A DNA stretch of 64,000 nt from Mimachlamys varia. Its lineage: Eukaryota; Mollusca; Bivalvia; Pectinida; Pectinidae. A program made the translations under genes and the position numbers. The stretch spans positions 3,844,001-3,908,000 of the forward strand of contig OX392529.1 of the NCBI GenBank assembly GCA_947623455.1, given 5' to 3'. The notes below the pieces were generated by a model. The model did no database searches. It was not told the origin of the DNA and was given only the letters and a program-made list of their open reading frames with translations. This document shows positions 1 to 12,100 of this stretch, piece after piece (the stretch's first letter is position 1; each line of letters starts with the position of its first letter).

Positions 1-508
1 CTACTCCTTACACTATAGAAATACTGGGCTGTGATATCTATCTGGTAAACCACAGAGACATCCCTACTCCTTACACTATAGAAATACCGGACTGTGATAT
101 CTATCTGGTAAACCACAGAGACATCCCTACTCCTTACACTATAGAAATACTGGACTGTGATATCTATCTGGTAAACCACAGAGACATCCCTACTCCTTAC
201 AACATAGAAATACTGGACTGTGATATCTATCTGGTAAACCACGGAGACATCCCTACTCCTTACACCATATAAATACTGGACTGTGATATCTATCTGGTAA
301 ACCACAGAGACATCCCTACTCCTTACAACATAGAAATACTGGGCTGTGATATCTATCTGGTAAACCACAGAGACATCCCTACTCCTTACAACATAGAAAT
401 ACTGGGCTGTGTTATCTATCTGGTAAACCACAGAGGCATCCCTACTTCTTACACCATAGAAATACTGGACTGTGATATCTGTCTGGTAAACCACAGAGGC
501 ATCCCTAC
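1..508. repeat. Tandem array, 63 bp unit, about 8 copies
   Basis: Units start at 1, 64, 127, 190, 253, 316, 379 and 442, recognisable by the core ctactccttacaccatag and ending in cacagagacatcc. Copies differ by a few substitutions. The array runs off the left edge of the window, so its true length is unknown. It lies in the intron upstream of the first visible valyl-tRNA synthetase exon and ends about 100 bp before that exon's acceptor. Confidence 0.95.
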
Positions 509-608
509 TCAACATGTCTTATAATGAGATGTTTCACAGTACCAAATTAATAAATAGATTTTATTGGTACAAATTTTTGAATGCTCGACTTGTGACATTA
601 TGTTGCAG

Positions 609-842
609 GAGTCTGTGAAGCACATACTGCGAGGAGGCGAGGGTGAGGCTGACACAATCAGACAGGGAGGCGAGGGTGAGGCTGACACAATCAGACAGGT
701 ACTGTGTTTCTGTGTAGACACATATCTGAGAGCACTCAGTCCGTTCATGCCCTATCTGACAGAGGAACTATACCAGCGGTTACCGATGGCAACTGACCGG
801 CCTGAGAGTGTGTGCATCAGTCCATACCCAACCACAGAGGAT
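609..842 (+). CDS. VARS: VARS exon: anticodon-binding domain
   Basis: The acceptor is ttgcag at 603-608 and the donor gtaagt at 843-848. The exon starts and ends in phase 0. It contains an internal 33 bp duplication at 633-698 that repeats [11 protein letters not shown] twice, just ahead of the conserved LSPFMP helix. The reading frame is kept. Vertebrate ValRS has only one linker of about this size at this place, so the second copy looks derived. Confidence 0.9.
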
Positions 843-3800
843 GTAAGTCTCTTACTCCATCACTCTACCTAGTGTTAATTTGTCCAGCTGTGTCCTAGTA
901 GTCCTTCAAGGTGACCTCAAAACCACTAGTTATCTTAGTAGACTGAATGTGTTTTTGGTTTGAATTGATATCTGTTTTTCTGGGCCAATGGGAGTCAAGA
1001 TAGCCCTATCAGAGATTTGATTGCCCTGGGATAAAAAGAAGGAATTTAGTGTATGAGATAAAACAAAAATGCAGATACTAAAACACCACTTGTTATATTG
1101 TTATAATTATATGTCACTGTTTACTTATTCAGTATTCGACATTGCTAGTAGAAGGGAATTCCATAGGTGAGCAATAACAGGCTCTTGTGCCTCTTGCTGA
1201 TATTGTTAGTAGTAGGAGAGTATCAGTGATATGTCACATAAACCTATTGTAAACCGAGTTGTATGTTGTAGGTGCCCTACAGACAGGAGGGGCTAGAGGA
1301 GGCTGTGAATGTCCTCAAACTGCTGAAGACCATCATTTTGTCTGTAGGGACTAGGTACAGCATCAAGGCCAGAACCCTGCCAGGTAAATATCAGGGTAGA
1401 ACCCTGCCAAGTAAATATCAGGGTAGAACTCTGCCAGGTAAATATCAGGGTAGAACCCTGCCAGGTAAATATCAGGGTAGAACCCTGCCAAGTTAATATC
1501 AGGGTATAACTCTGCCAGGTAAATATCAGGGTAGAACTCTGCCAGGTAAATATCAGGGTAGAACTCTGCCAGGTAAATATCACGGTAGAACCCTGCCAGG
1601 TAAATATCAGGGAAGAACTCTGCCAGTTAAATATCAGGGTATAACCCTGCCAGGTAAATATCAGGGTAGAACTCTGCCAGGTAAATATCAGGGTAGAACT
1701 CTGCCAGGTAATCATCAGGGTAGAACTCTGCCAGGTAAACATTAGGAAATCCTAATAGGTATGATACTATATGTTGTACCTGTGTTACCTAAGGTTGGTT
1801 ACCCTTTTTGTCTTCAGTGATGGTACAGGTGAAGAATGACAACCTGCTACAGATGCTGACTGAGAAATCTGTGTTGACAACCTTACAGACACTGTCCAAG
1901 GCTGGATCTATCGACTTCCTTCCCCCAGGTCAGGCCCCACCCATGGGCAGTTATGTCACGTCACCACACTCACAAGTACAGATCTTCTTAATGCTGAAGG
2001 TACCAGTATACCCTCTCATTCCTGTGTGGTCTGCACACTCCCAGTATACCCTCTCATTCCTGTGTGGTCTGCACACTCCCAGTATACCCTCTCATTCCTG
2101 TGTGGTCTGCACACTCCCAGTATACCCTCTCATTCCTGTGTGGTCTGCACACTCCCAGTATATCCTCTCATTCCTGTGTGGTCTGGACACTCCCAGTATA
2201 TCCTCTCATTCCTGTGTGGTCTGCACACTCCCAGTATACCCTCTCATTCCTGTGTGGTCTGCACACTCCCTGTATATTCTCTCATTCCCGTGTGGTCTGC
2301 ACACTCCCAGTATATCCTCTCATTCCCGTGTGGTCTGCACACTCCCAGTATATCCTCTCATTCCTGTGTTGTCTGGACACTCCCAGTATATCCTCTCATT
2401 CCCGTGTGGTCTGGACACTCCCAGTATACCCTCTCATTCCCGTGTGGTCTGGACACTCCCTGTATATCCTCTCATTCCCGTGTGGTCTGGACACTCCCAG
2501 TATACCCTCTCATTCCTGTGTGGTCTGGACACTCCCAGTATATCCTCTCATTCCTGTGTGGTCTGGACACTCCCAGTATACCCTCTCATTCCTGTGTGGT
2601 CTGGACACTCCCAGTATATCCTCTCATTCCCGTGTGGTCTGGACACTCCCAGTATACCCTCTCATTCCCGTGTGGTCTGGACACTCCCAGTATATCCTCT
2701 CATTCCCGTGTGGTCTGGACACTCCCAGTATATCCTCTCATTCCCGTGTGGTCTAGACACTCCCAGTATACCCTCTCATTCCTGTGTGGTCTGGACACTC
2801 CCAGTATACCCTCTCATTCCCGTGTGGTCTGGACACTCCCAGTATACCCTCTCATTCCTGTGTGGTCTGGACACTCTCAGTATACCCTCTCATTCCTGTG
2901 TGGTCTGGACACTCCCAGTATACCCTCTCATTCCCGTGTGGTCTGCACACTCCCAGTATACCCTCTCATTTCTGTGTGGTCTGGACACTCCCAGTATACC
3001 CTCTCATTCCCATGTGGTCTGGACACTCCCAGTATACCCTCTCATTCCTGTGTGGTCTGGACACTCCCAGTATATCCTCTCATTCCTGTGTGGTCTGGAC
3101 ACTCCCAGTATACCCTCTCATTCCTGTGTGGTCTGGACACTCCCAGTATACCCTCTCATTCCTGTGTGGTCTGGACACTCCCAGTATACCCTCTCATTCC
3201 TGTGTGGTCTGGACACTCCCAGTATATCCTCTCATTCCTGTTTGGTCTGGACACTCCCAGTATACCCGCTCATTCCTGTGTGGTCTGGACACTCCCAGTA
3301 TATCCTCTCATTCCTGTGTGGTCTGGACACTCCAAGTATACCCTCTCATTCCTGTGTGGTAAATTCCCTTGTCAAAGAACAAATATGATGTCATCGCAAC
3401 AATAGAAGATCAGGGGAGATAATTCCAATTTGCAATTTTATTTACAATTTCATGTAGAAGAAACTATTTCTCATCGCTTAATAAAACAGAAACATCTATA
3501 TCCTCAGTACCCCCTCCAGGTAGGGTAGTATCTTATTGTTGTAGGAGAGTAAGACAGAAACATCTCTATCCTCAGTACCCCCTCCAGGTAGGGTAGTATC
3601 TTATTGTTGTAGGAGAGTAAGACAGAAACATCCCTATCCTCAGTACCCCCTCCAGGTAGGGTAGTATCTTATTGTTGTAGGAGAGTAAGACAGAAACATC
3701 TCTATCCTCAGTACCCCCTCCAGGTAGGGTAGTATCTTATTGTTGTAGGAGAGTAAGACAGAAACATCTCTATCCTCAGTACCCCCTCCAGGTAGGGTAG

Positions 3801-6800
3801 TATCTTATTGTTGTAGGAGAGTAAGACAGAAACATCCCTATCCTCAGTACCCCCTCCAGGTAGGGTAGTATCTTATTGTTGTAGGAGAGTAAGACAGAAA
3901 CATCTCTATCCTCAGTACCCCCTCCAGGTAGGGTAGTATCTTATTGTTGTAGGAGAGTAAGACAGAAACATCTCTATTCTCAGTACCACCTCCAGGTAGG
4001 GTAGTATCTTATTGTTGTAGGAGAGTAAGACAAAAACATCTCTATCCTCAGTACCCCCTCCAGGTAGGGTAGTATCTTATTGTTGTAGGAGAGTAAGACA
4101 GAAACATCCCTATCCTCAGTACCCCCTCCAGGTAGGGTAGTATCTTATTGTTGTAGGAGAGTAAGACAGAAACATCTCTATCCTCAGTACCCCCTCCAGG
4201 TAGGGTAGTATCTTATTGTTGTAGGAGAGTAAGACAGAAACATCTCTATCCTCAGTACCCCCTCCAGGTAGGGTAGTATCTTATTGTTGTAGGAGAGTAA
4301 GACAGAAACATCCCTATCCTCAGTACCCCCTCCAGGTAGGGTAGTATCTTATTGTTGTAGGAGAGTAAGACAGAAACATCTCTATCCTCAGTACCCCCTC
4401 CAGGTAGGGAAGTATCTTATTGTTGTAGGAGGGTAAGACAGAAACATCTCTATCCTCAGTACCCCCTCCAGGTAGGGTAGTATCTTATTGTTGTAGGAGA
4501 GTAAGACAGAAACATCTCTCTCCTCAGTACCCCCTCCAGGTAGGGTAGTATCTTATTGTTGTAGGAGAGTAAGACAGAAACATCTCTATTCTCAGTACCA
4601 CCTCCAGGTAGGGTAGTATCTTATTGTTGTAGGAGAGTAAGACAAAAACATCTCTATCCTCAGTACCCCCTCCAGGTAGGGTAGTATCTTATTGTTGTAG
4701 GAGGGTAAGACAGAAACATCTCTATCCTCAGTACCCCCTCCAGGTAGGGTAGTATCTTATTGTTGTAGGAGAGTAAGACAGAAACATCTCTATCCTCAGT
4801 ACCCCCTCCAGGTAGGGTAGTATCTTATTGTTGTAGGAGAGTAAGACAGAAACATCTCTATCCTCAGTACCCCCTCCAGGTAGGGAAGTATCTTATTGTT
4901 GTAGGAGGGTAAGACAGAAACATCTCTATCCTCAGTACCCCCTCCAGGTAGGGTAGTATCTTATTGTTGTAGGAGAGTAAGACAGAAACATCTCTCTCCT
5001 CAGTACCCCCTCCAGGTAGGGTAGTATCTTATTGTTGTAGGAGAGTAAGACAGAAACATCTCTATTCTCAGTACCACCTCCAGGTAGGGTAGTATCTTAT
5101 TGTTGTAGGAGAGTAAGACAAAAACATCTCTATCCTCAGTACCCCCTCCAGGTAGGGTAGTATCTTATTGTTGTAGGAGGGTAAGACAGAAACATCTCTA
5201 TCCTCAGTACCCCCTCCAGGTAGGGTAGTATCTTATTGTTGTAGGAGAGTAAGACAGAAACATCCCTATCCTCAGTACCCCCTCCAGGTAGGGTAGTATC
5301 TTATTGTTGTAGGAGGGTAAGACAGAAACATCTCTCTCCTCAGTACCCCCTCCAGGTGGGGTAGTATCTTATTGTTGTAGGAGAGTAAGACAGAAACATC
5401 TCTATCCTCAGTACCCCCTCCAGGTAGGGTAGTATCTTATTGTTCTAGGAGGGTAAGACAGAAACATCTCTCTCCTCAGTACCACCTCCAGGTAGGGTAG
5501 TATCTTATTGTTGTAGGAGAGTAAGACAGAAACATCTCTATCCTCAGTACGACCTCCAGGTAGGGTAGTATCTTATTGTTCTAGGAGAGTAAGACAGAAA
5601 CATCCCTATCCTCAGTACCCCTCCAGGTAGTGGAGTATCTTATTGTTGTAGGAGAGTAAGACAGAAACATCCCTATCCTCAGTACCCCCTCCAGGTAGGG
5701 TAGTATCTTATTGTTGTAGGAGAGTAAGACAGAAACATCTCTCTCCTCAGTACCCCTCCAGGTAGTGGAGTATCTAATTGTTCTAGGAGGGTAAGACAGA
5801 AACATCTCTCTCCTCAGTACCACCTCCAGGTAGGGTAGTATCTTATTGTTGTAGGAGAGTAAGACAGAAACATCTCTATCCTCAGTACCCCCTCCAGGTA
5901 GGGTAGTATCTTATTGTTGTAGGAGAGTAAGACAGAAACATCTCTCTCCTCAGTACCCCCTCCAGGTAGGGTAGTATCTTATTGTTGTAGGAGAGTAAGA
6001 CAGAAACATCTCTCTCCTCAGTACCCCCTCCAGGTAGGGTAGTATCTTATTGTTGTAGGAGAGTAAGACAGAAACATCTATATCCTCAGTACCACCTCCA
6101 GGTAGGGAAGTATCTTATTGTTGTAGGAGAGTAAGACAGAAACATCTCTATCCTCAGTACCCCCTCCAGGTAGGGTAGTATCTTATTGTTGTAGGAGAGT
6201 AAGACAGAAACATCTCTCTCCTCAGTACCCCCTCCAGGTAGGGTAGTATCTTATTGTTGTAGGAGAGTAAGACAGAAACATCTCTCTCCTCAGTACCCCC
6301 TCCAGGTAGGGTAGTATCTTATTGTTGTAGGAGAGTAAGACAGAAACATCTATATCCTCAGTACCACCTCCAGGTAGGGAAGTATCTTATTGTTGTAGGA
6401 GAGTAAGACAGAAACATCTCTATCCTCAGTACCACCTCCAGGTAGGGTAGTATCTTATTGTTGTAGGAGAGTAAGACAGAAACATCTCTCTCCTCAGTAC
6501 CCCCTCCAGGTAGGGTAGTATCTTATTGTTGTAGGAGAGTAAGACAGAAACATCTCTATCCTCAGTACCCCCTCCAGGTAGGGTAGTATCTTATTGTTGT
6601 AGGAGGGTAAGACAGAAACATCTCTCTCCTCAGTACCACCTCCAGGTAGGGAAGTATCTTATTGTTCAAGGAGGGTAAGACAGAAACATCTCTCTCCTCA
6701 GTACCACCTCCAGGTAGGGTAGTATCTTATTGTTGTAGGAGAGTAAGACAGAAACATCTCTCTCCTCAGTACCACCTCCAGGTAGGGTAGTATCTTATTG

Positions 6801-9176
6801 TTGTAGGAGAGTAAGACAGAAACATCTCTATCCTCAGTACCACCTCCAGGTAGGGAAGTATCTTATTGTTCAAGGAGGGTAAGACAGAAACATCTCTCTC
6901 CTCAGTACCCCCTCCAGGTAGGGTAGTATCTTATTGTTGTAGGAGAGTAAGACAGAAACATCTCTCTCCTCAGTACCACCTGCAGGTAGGGTAGTATCTT
7001 ATTGTTGTAGGAGAGTAAGACAGAAACATTTCTATCCTCAGTATCCCCTCCAGGTAGGGAAGTATCTTATTGTTGTAGGAGAGTAAGACAGCAACATCTC
7101 TCTCCTCAGTACCCCTCCAGGTAGTGGAGTATCTTATTGTTGTAGGAGAATAAGACAGAAACATCTCTCTCCTCAGTACCACCTCCAGGTAGGGTAGTAT
7201 CTTATTGTTGTAGGAGAGTAAGACAGAAACATCTCTCTCCTCAGTACCCCCTCCAGGTAGGGTAGTATCTTATTGTTGTAGGAGAGTAAGACAGCAACAT
7301 TTCTATCCTTAGTACCCCCTCCAGGTAGGGAAGTATCTTATTGTTGTAGGAGAGTAAGACAGAAACATCTCTATCCTCAGTACCACCTCCAGGTAGGGTA
7401 GTGTCTTATTGTTGTAGGAGAGTAAGACAGAAACATCTCTATCCTCAGTACCCCCTCCAGGTAGGGAAGTGTCTTATTGTTGTAGGAGAGTAAGACAGAA
7501 ACATCTCTCTCCTCAGTACCCCCTCCAGGTAGGGTAGTATCTTATTGTTGTAGGAGAGTAAGACAGAAACATCTCTCTCCTCAGTACCCCCTCCAGGTAG
7601 GGTAGTATCTTATTGTTGTAGGAGAGTAAGACAGAAACATCTCTCTCCTCAGTACCCCCTCCAGGTAGGGAAGTATCTTATTGTTGTAGGAGAGTAAGAC
7701 AGAAACATCTCTCTCCTCAGTACCCCCTCCAGGTAGGGAAGTATCTTATTGTTGTAGGAGAGTAAGACAGAAACATCTCTCTCCTCAGTACCACCTCCAG
7801 GTAGGGTAGTATCTTATTGTTGTAGGAGAGTAAGACAAAAACATCTCTATCCTCAGTACCCCCTCCAGGTAGGGAAGTATCTTATTGTTGTAGGAGAGTA
7901 AGACAGAAACATCTCTATCCTCAGTACCCCCTCCAGGTAGGGTAGTATCTTATTGTTGTAGGAGAGTAAGACAGAAACATCTCTCTCCTCAGTACCACCT
8001 CCAGGTAGGGTAGTATCTTATTGTTGTAGGAGAGTAAGACAGAAACATCTCTCTCCTCAGTACCACCTCCAGGTAGGGTAGTATCTTATTGTTGTAGGAG
8101 AGTAAGACAGAAACATCTCTCTCCTCAGTACCCCCTCCAGGTAGGGTAGTTTCTTATTGTTGTAGGAGAGTAAGACAGAAACATCTCTCTCCTCAGTACC
8201 CCCTCCAGGTAGGGTAGTATCTTATTGTTGTAGGAGAGTAAGACAGAAACATCTCTATCCTCAGTACCACCTCCAGGTAGGGTAGTATCTTATTGTTGTA
8301 GGAGAGTAAGACAGAAACATCTCTCTCCTCAGTACCCCCTCCAGGTAGTGGAGTATCTTATTGTTTTAGGAGAATGTTGTTTACCTTAAATTCCACATTA
8401 GTGAAGTCACAATTGGGCACATTGTACCACCCTGAATTATGCAGATGCATAGATTTTAACATTGGCTTTTTTATAATTGGATCAGGCCCTGTATATGTCT
8501 AGGATTTTGGAATCCAGTGTGGCGATACAGATATCATATAAAGAGGCTTGACAGGGACCATCAGATGCCACAGATTAGGATATGTCATCTTCTTTTTCAG
8601 AACTGTGAATGCCAGATGTTTAGTATTGGAGATTTTCCTAGTGTACACATTCCATTTAGAGTGTCAAAAAATAAAATAATAATAAAATGTTAATAAAATA
8701 ATTAAGAACCTTCATTCCAAGTGACAGTCAGTGCTTTTGTTGTCTTTTTAAGGGCATCATAGACCCAAGGAAGGAAATTGCACAACTAGAAAAAAAACTG
8801 CAGAGACTAGAGAAAACAGAAAAAAACAAATTAAAGAAGAAAAAGGAAGACAGTCCAGACTTCGTAAGTTTGATGTCAATGAAACAATAAAACAATTAAA
8901 GAGAATGTCTCATGTGTTCAGCAGCATGGAAGATTCAGATAGCTTATACAATGATCCTTTCTCAGATATTTTAAATAACTTAAATATTTAATACCTGCTG
9001 TTATTGGGATAATGATGATCATTACATGTCAAATAAAGTTAATTTTATATTTCAGATAAAGTTAGTTTTTAATTTCATATAAAGTTAATTCTTTATTTCA
9101 GATAAAGTTACAAAAGGAAAAAGAAATGTATATGACGGAAATTGCTGCAATGAAAAAATTTGAAACGGAACATTAA
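609..9176 (+). CDS. VARS: Valyl-tRNA synthetase, C-terminal part (5 exons, partial gene)
   Basis: Seen: exons 609-842, 1272-1383, 1818-1999, 8753-8863 and 9102-9176, all with GT/AG borders, join in frame to 714 nt (237 residues plus TAA). The first exon carries [20 protein letters not shown], the hallmark of the class I anticodon-binding domain of ValRS, followed by the conserved SPYP block. Exon 4 begins [16 protein letters not shown], the equivalent of the GLVDP start of the ValRS C-terminal coiled-coil arm that contacts tRNA. Known role: the enzyme charges tRNA-Val with valine using ATP. The Rossmann catalytic core (HIGH and KMSKS motifs) and editing domain must lie left of the window. A block reading DFLPPG before the coiled coil resembles my memory of the mitochondrial paralogue VARS2, but cytosolic versus mitochondrial cannot be decided here. 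The C-terminal arm is short and lysine-rich, and lacks the KVP segment usual before the last helix, so an exon may be missed or lost. Start codon not in window. Confidence 0.9.
633..698 (+). repeat. 33 bp perfect duplication inside a VARS exon
   Basis: Copies 633-665 and 666-698 are identical base for base, and each encodes the 11 residues [11 protein letters not shown]. Perfect identity implies a recent event. The insertion lies in the linker between two helices of the anticodon-binding domain. Confidence 0.95.
1272..1383 (+). CDS. VARS: VARS exon: helical segment [17 protein letters not shown]
   Basis: The acceptor AG is at 1270-1271 and the donor GT at 1384-1385. The exon enters in phase 0 and leaves in phase 1 (ending ctg cca g). 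It encodes the helix equivalent to the segment ahead of the YNLTKARP region of other ValRS enzymes; here the motif reads YSIKART. The last dozen bases are themselves the first copy of a 27 bp minisatellite that fills the following intron. Confidence 0.85.
1370..1743 (+). repeat. Tandem array, 27 bp unit, about 13-14 copies, spanning a splice donor
   Basis: The unit contains the cores ctgccaggtaaatatc and agggtagaac. The first copy straddles the end of the VARS exon at 1383/1384, so every later copy repeats the donor context CCAG/GTAAAT. Units also contain tatcagg, an acceptor-like AG. The frame stays open through the first units (repeating GKYQGRTLP) up to a TAA at 1494-1496. The array ends in a degenerate gtaaacattagg. 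Confidence 0.95.
1818..1999 (+). CDS. VARS: VARS exon: domain ahead of the C-terminal coiled coil
   Basis: The acceptor is cttcag ending at 1817 and the donor gtacca at 2000. The phase 1 entry completes a Val codon across the junction. The product runs from [14 protein letters not shown] to QVQIFLMLK and includes [10 protein letters not shown]. Its end matches the strand that immediately precedes the GLVDP motif in other ValRS proteins. The exon leaves in phase 0. Confidence 0.87.
2001..3362 (+). repeat. Tandem array, 38 bp unit, about 36 copies
   Basis: The unit contains cccagtataccctctcattc followed by ctgtgtggtctggacact. The array starts in the second base of the intron, since the donor reads gtaccagtatacc and the repeat reads actcccagtatacc. 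It is pyrimidine-rich. Units lack stops in several frames, and because 38 is not a multiple of three the translation cycles through all frames. That explains the long spurious open frames at 1808-3405. The array ends at gtgtggtaaattccc. Confidence 0.96.
3363..3482. other. Short unique spacer between two arrays in VARS intron
   Basis: About 120 bp of AT-rich unique sequence separate the 38 bp array from the 68 bp array. I see no exon or regulatory signal. Confidence 0.6.
3483..8376 (+). repeat. Tandem array, 68 bp unit, about 72 copies
   Basis: The unit contains cagaaacatctctatcctca, gtaccccctccaggtagggt and agtatcttattgttgtagga. Variants are clustered (tatcctcag versus ctcctcag, ccccctcc versus ccacctcc, tagggtag versus tagggaag). 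Each unit carries a pyrimidine tract plus CTCAG, a CCAG/GTAGGG donor-like string, and ttgttgtag, so splice-like signals recur about 72 times inside this intron. The array is bounded by gttttaggagaatg at about 8376. Confidence 0.97.
8377..8752 (+). other. Unique 3' part of VARS intron
   Basis: About 370 bp of AT-rich unique sequence lead to the acceptor tttttaag at 8745-8752. I see no coding segment. Confidence 0.7.
8753..8863 (+). CDS. VARS: VARS exon: GIIDP motif and C-terminal coiled coil
   Basis: 37 codons in phase 0 at both ends, with donor gtaagt at 8864. It begins [20 protein letters not shown], then a lysine-rich run (KNKLKKKK). In ValRS this segment starts the antiparallel coiled-coil arm that packs against the tRNA elbow. 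Confidence 0.9.
9102..9176 (+). CDS. VARS: VARS terminal exon
   Basis: The acceptor is tttcag ending at 9101. The exon encodes 24 residues ([19 protein letters not shown] and flanks) then TAA at 9174-9176, matching the final helix of ValRS proteins in position and heptad character. An ATTAAA hexamer overlaps the stop codon (9172-9177), followed by a G/T-rich stretch. Transcription could therefore end almost at once, or run on through the 80 bp array. Confidence 0.85.
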   Translation: MKLQKEKEMYMTEIAAMKKFETEH

Positions 9177-9189
9177 AGGTCTGGGGCTG

Positions 9190-12100
9190 TTTCCTTCTCG
9201 TCGTAAGCTTGGATGTGATATAGATAGTTGGATAACGGATAGAGCCGAAGTATACATATAAGTCCAGTGTGGTATAGAAAGGTGTCTCCCACACACTAGA
9301 CAGGTATATGTATGTGTCACGCGAGGATCATCTAATGTGGTATAGATAGATGGATTTGTCCTAGTCTCCCACACACTAGACAGGTATATGTATGTGTGAC
9401 GCGAGGATCATCCAGTGTGGTATAGATAGATGGATTTGTCCTAGTCTCCCACACACTAGACAGGTATATGTATGTGTGTCACACAAGGATCATCCATTGT
9501 GGTATAGATAGATGGATTTGTCCTAGTCTCCCACACACTAGACAGGTATATGTATGTGTGTCACACAAGGATCATCCAGTGTGGTATAGATAGATGGATT
9601 TGTCCTAGTCTCCCACACACTAGACAGGTATATGTATGTGTCACACAAGGATCATCCAGTGTAGTATAGATAGATGGATTTGTCCTAGTCTCCCACACAC
9701 TAGACAGGTATATGTATGTGTCACACAAGGATCATCCAGTGTGGTATAGAAAGATGGATTTGTCCTAGTCTCCCACACACTAGACAGGTATATGTATGTG
9801 TCACACAAGGATCATCCAGTGTAGTATAGATAGATGGATTTGTCCTAGTCCCCCACACACTAGACAGGTATATGTATGTGTCACACCAGGATCATCCAGT
9901 GTGGTATAGAAAGATGGATTTGTCCTAGTCTCCCACACACTAGACAGGTATATGTATGTGTCACACAAGGATCATCCAGTGTAGTATAGATAGATGGATT
10001 TGTCCTAGTCTCCCACACACTAGACAGGTATATGTATGTGTCACACAAGGATCATCCAGTGTGGTATAGAAAGATGGATTTGTCCTAGTCTCCCACACAC
10101 TAGACAGGTATATGTATGTGTCACACAAGGATCATCCAGTGTAGTATAGATAGATGGATTTGTCCTAGTCTCCCACACACTAGACAGGTATATGTATGTG
10201 TCACACAAGGATCATCCAGTGTGGTATAGATAGATGGATTTGTCCTAGTCCCCCACACACTAGACAGGTATATGTATGTGTCACACAAGGATCATCCAGT
10301 GTGGTATAGATAGATGGATTTGTCCTAGTCTCCCACACACTAGACAGGTATATGTATGTGTCACGCGAGGATCATCCCGTGTGGTATAGATAGATGGATT
10401 TGTCCTAGTCTCCCACACACTAGACAGGTATATGTATGTGTGTCACGAGGATCATCCAGTGTGGTATAGATAGATGGATTTGTCCTAGTCTCCCACACAC
10501 TAGACAGGTATATGTATGTGTGTCACGAGGATCATCCAATGTGGTATAGATAGATGGATTTGTCCTAGTCCCCCACACACTAGACAGGTATATGTATGTG
10601 TCACGCGAGGATCATCCAGTGTGGTATAGATAGATGGATTTGTCCTAGTCCCCCACACACTAGACAGGTATATGTATGTGTCACGCGAGGATCATCCAGT
10701 GTGGTATAGATAGATGGATTTGTCCTAGTCCCCCACACACTAGACAGGTATATGTATGTGTGACGCGAGGATCATCCAGTGTGGTATAGATAGATGGATT
10801 TGTCCTAGTCCCCCACACACTAGACAGGTATATGTATGTGTCACGCGAGGATCATCCAGTGTGGTATAGATAGATGGATTTGTCCTAGTCCCCCACACAC
10901 TAGACAGGTATATGTATGTGTCACGCGAGGATCATCCAGTGTGGTATAGATAGATGGATTTGTCCTAGTCCCCCACACACTAGACAGGTATATGTATGTG
11001 TCACGCGAGGATCATTCAGTGTGGTATAGATAGATGGATTTGTCCTAGTCCCCCACACACTAGACAGGTATATGTATGTGTCACACGAGGATCATCCAGT
11101 GTGGTATAGATAGATGGATTTGTCCTAGTCCCCCACACACTAGACAGGTATATGTATGTGTGTCACACAAGGATCATCCAGTGTGGTATAGATAGATGGA
11201 TTTGTTCCAGTCTCCCACACACTAGACAGGTATATGTATGTGTGTCACACAAGGATCATCCAGTGTGGTATAGATAGATGGATTTGTTCCAGTCCCCCAC
11301 ACACTAGACAGGTATATGTATGTGTCACACGAGGATCATCCAGTGTGGTATAGATAGATGGATTTGTTCTAGTCCCCCACACACTAGACAGGTATATGTA
11401 TGTGTGTCACACGAGGATCATCCAGTGTGGTATAGATAGATGGATTTGTCCTAGTCCCCCACACACTAGACAGGTATATGTATGTGTGTCACACGAGGAT
11501 CATCCAGTGTGGTATAGATAGATGGATTTGTTCCAGTCTCCCACACACTAGACAGGTATATGTATGTGTGTCACACAAGGATCATCCAGTGTGGTATAGA
11601 TAGATGGATTTGTTCCAGTCTCCCACACACTAGACAGGTATATGTATGTGTGTCACACAAGGATCATCCAGTGTGGTATAGATAGATGGATTTGTTCCAG
11701 TCTCCCACACACTAGACAGGTATATGTATGTGTGTCACACGAGGATCATCCAGTGTGGTATAGATAGATGGATTTGTTCCAGTCTCCCACACACTAGACA
11801 GGTATATGTATGTGTCACGCGAGGATCATCCAGTGTGGTATAGAAAGATGGATTTGTCCTAGTCCCCCACACACTAGACTGGTATATGTATGTGTGTCAC
11901 ACAAGGATCATCCAGTGTGGTATAGATAGATGGATTTGTTCCAGTCTCCCACACACTAGACAGGTATATGTATGTGTCACGCGAGGATCATCCAGTGTGG
12001 TATAGATAGATGGATTTGTTCCAGTCTCCCACACACTAGACAGGTATATGTATGTGTGTCACACAAGGATCATCCAGTGTGGTATAGATAGATGGATTTG

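Noticed and set aside
711..718. Acceptor-like ctgtgtag inside the first VARS exon
   Set aside because: The protein aligns continuously with ValRS through this point, so no intron is needed.
1808..3405. Open frames of 192-526 codons on the + strand
   Set aside because: Only 1818-1999 is a real exon; the rest is stop-free 38 bp repeat translated in cycling frames.
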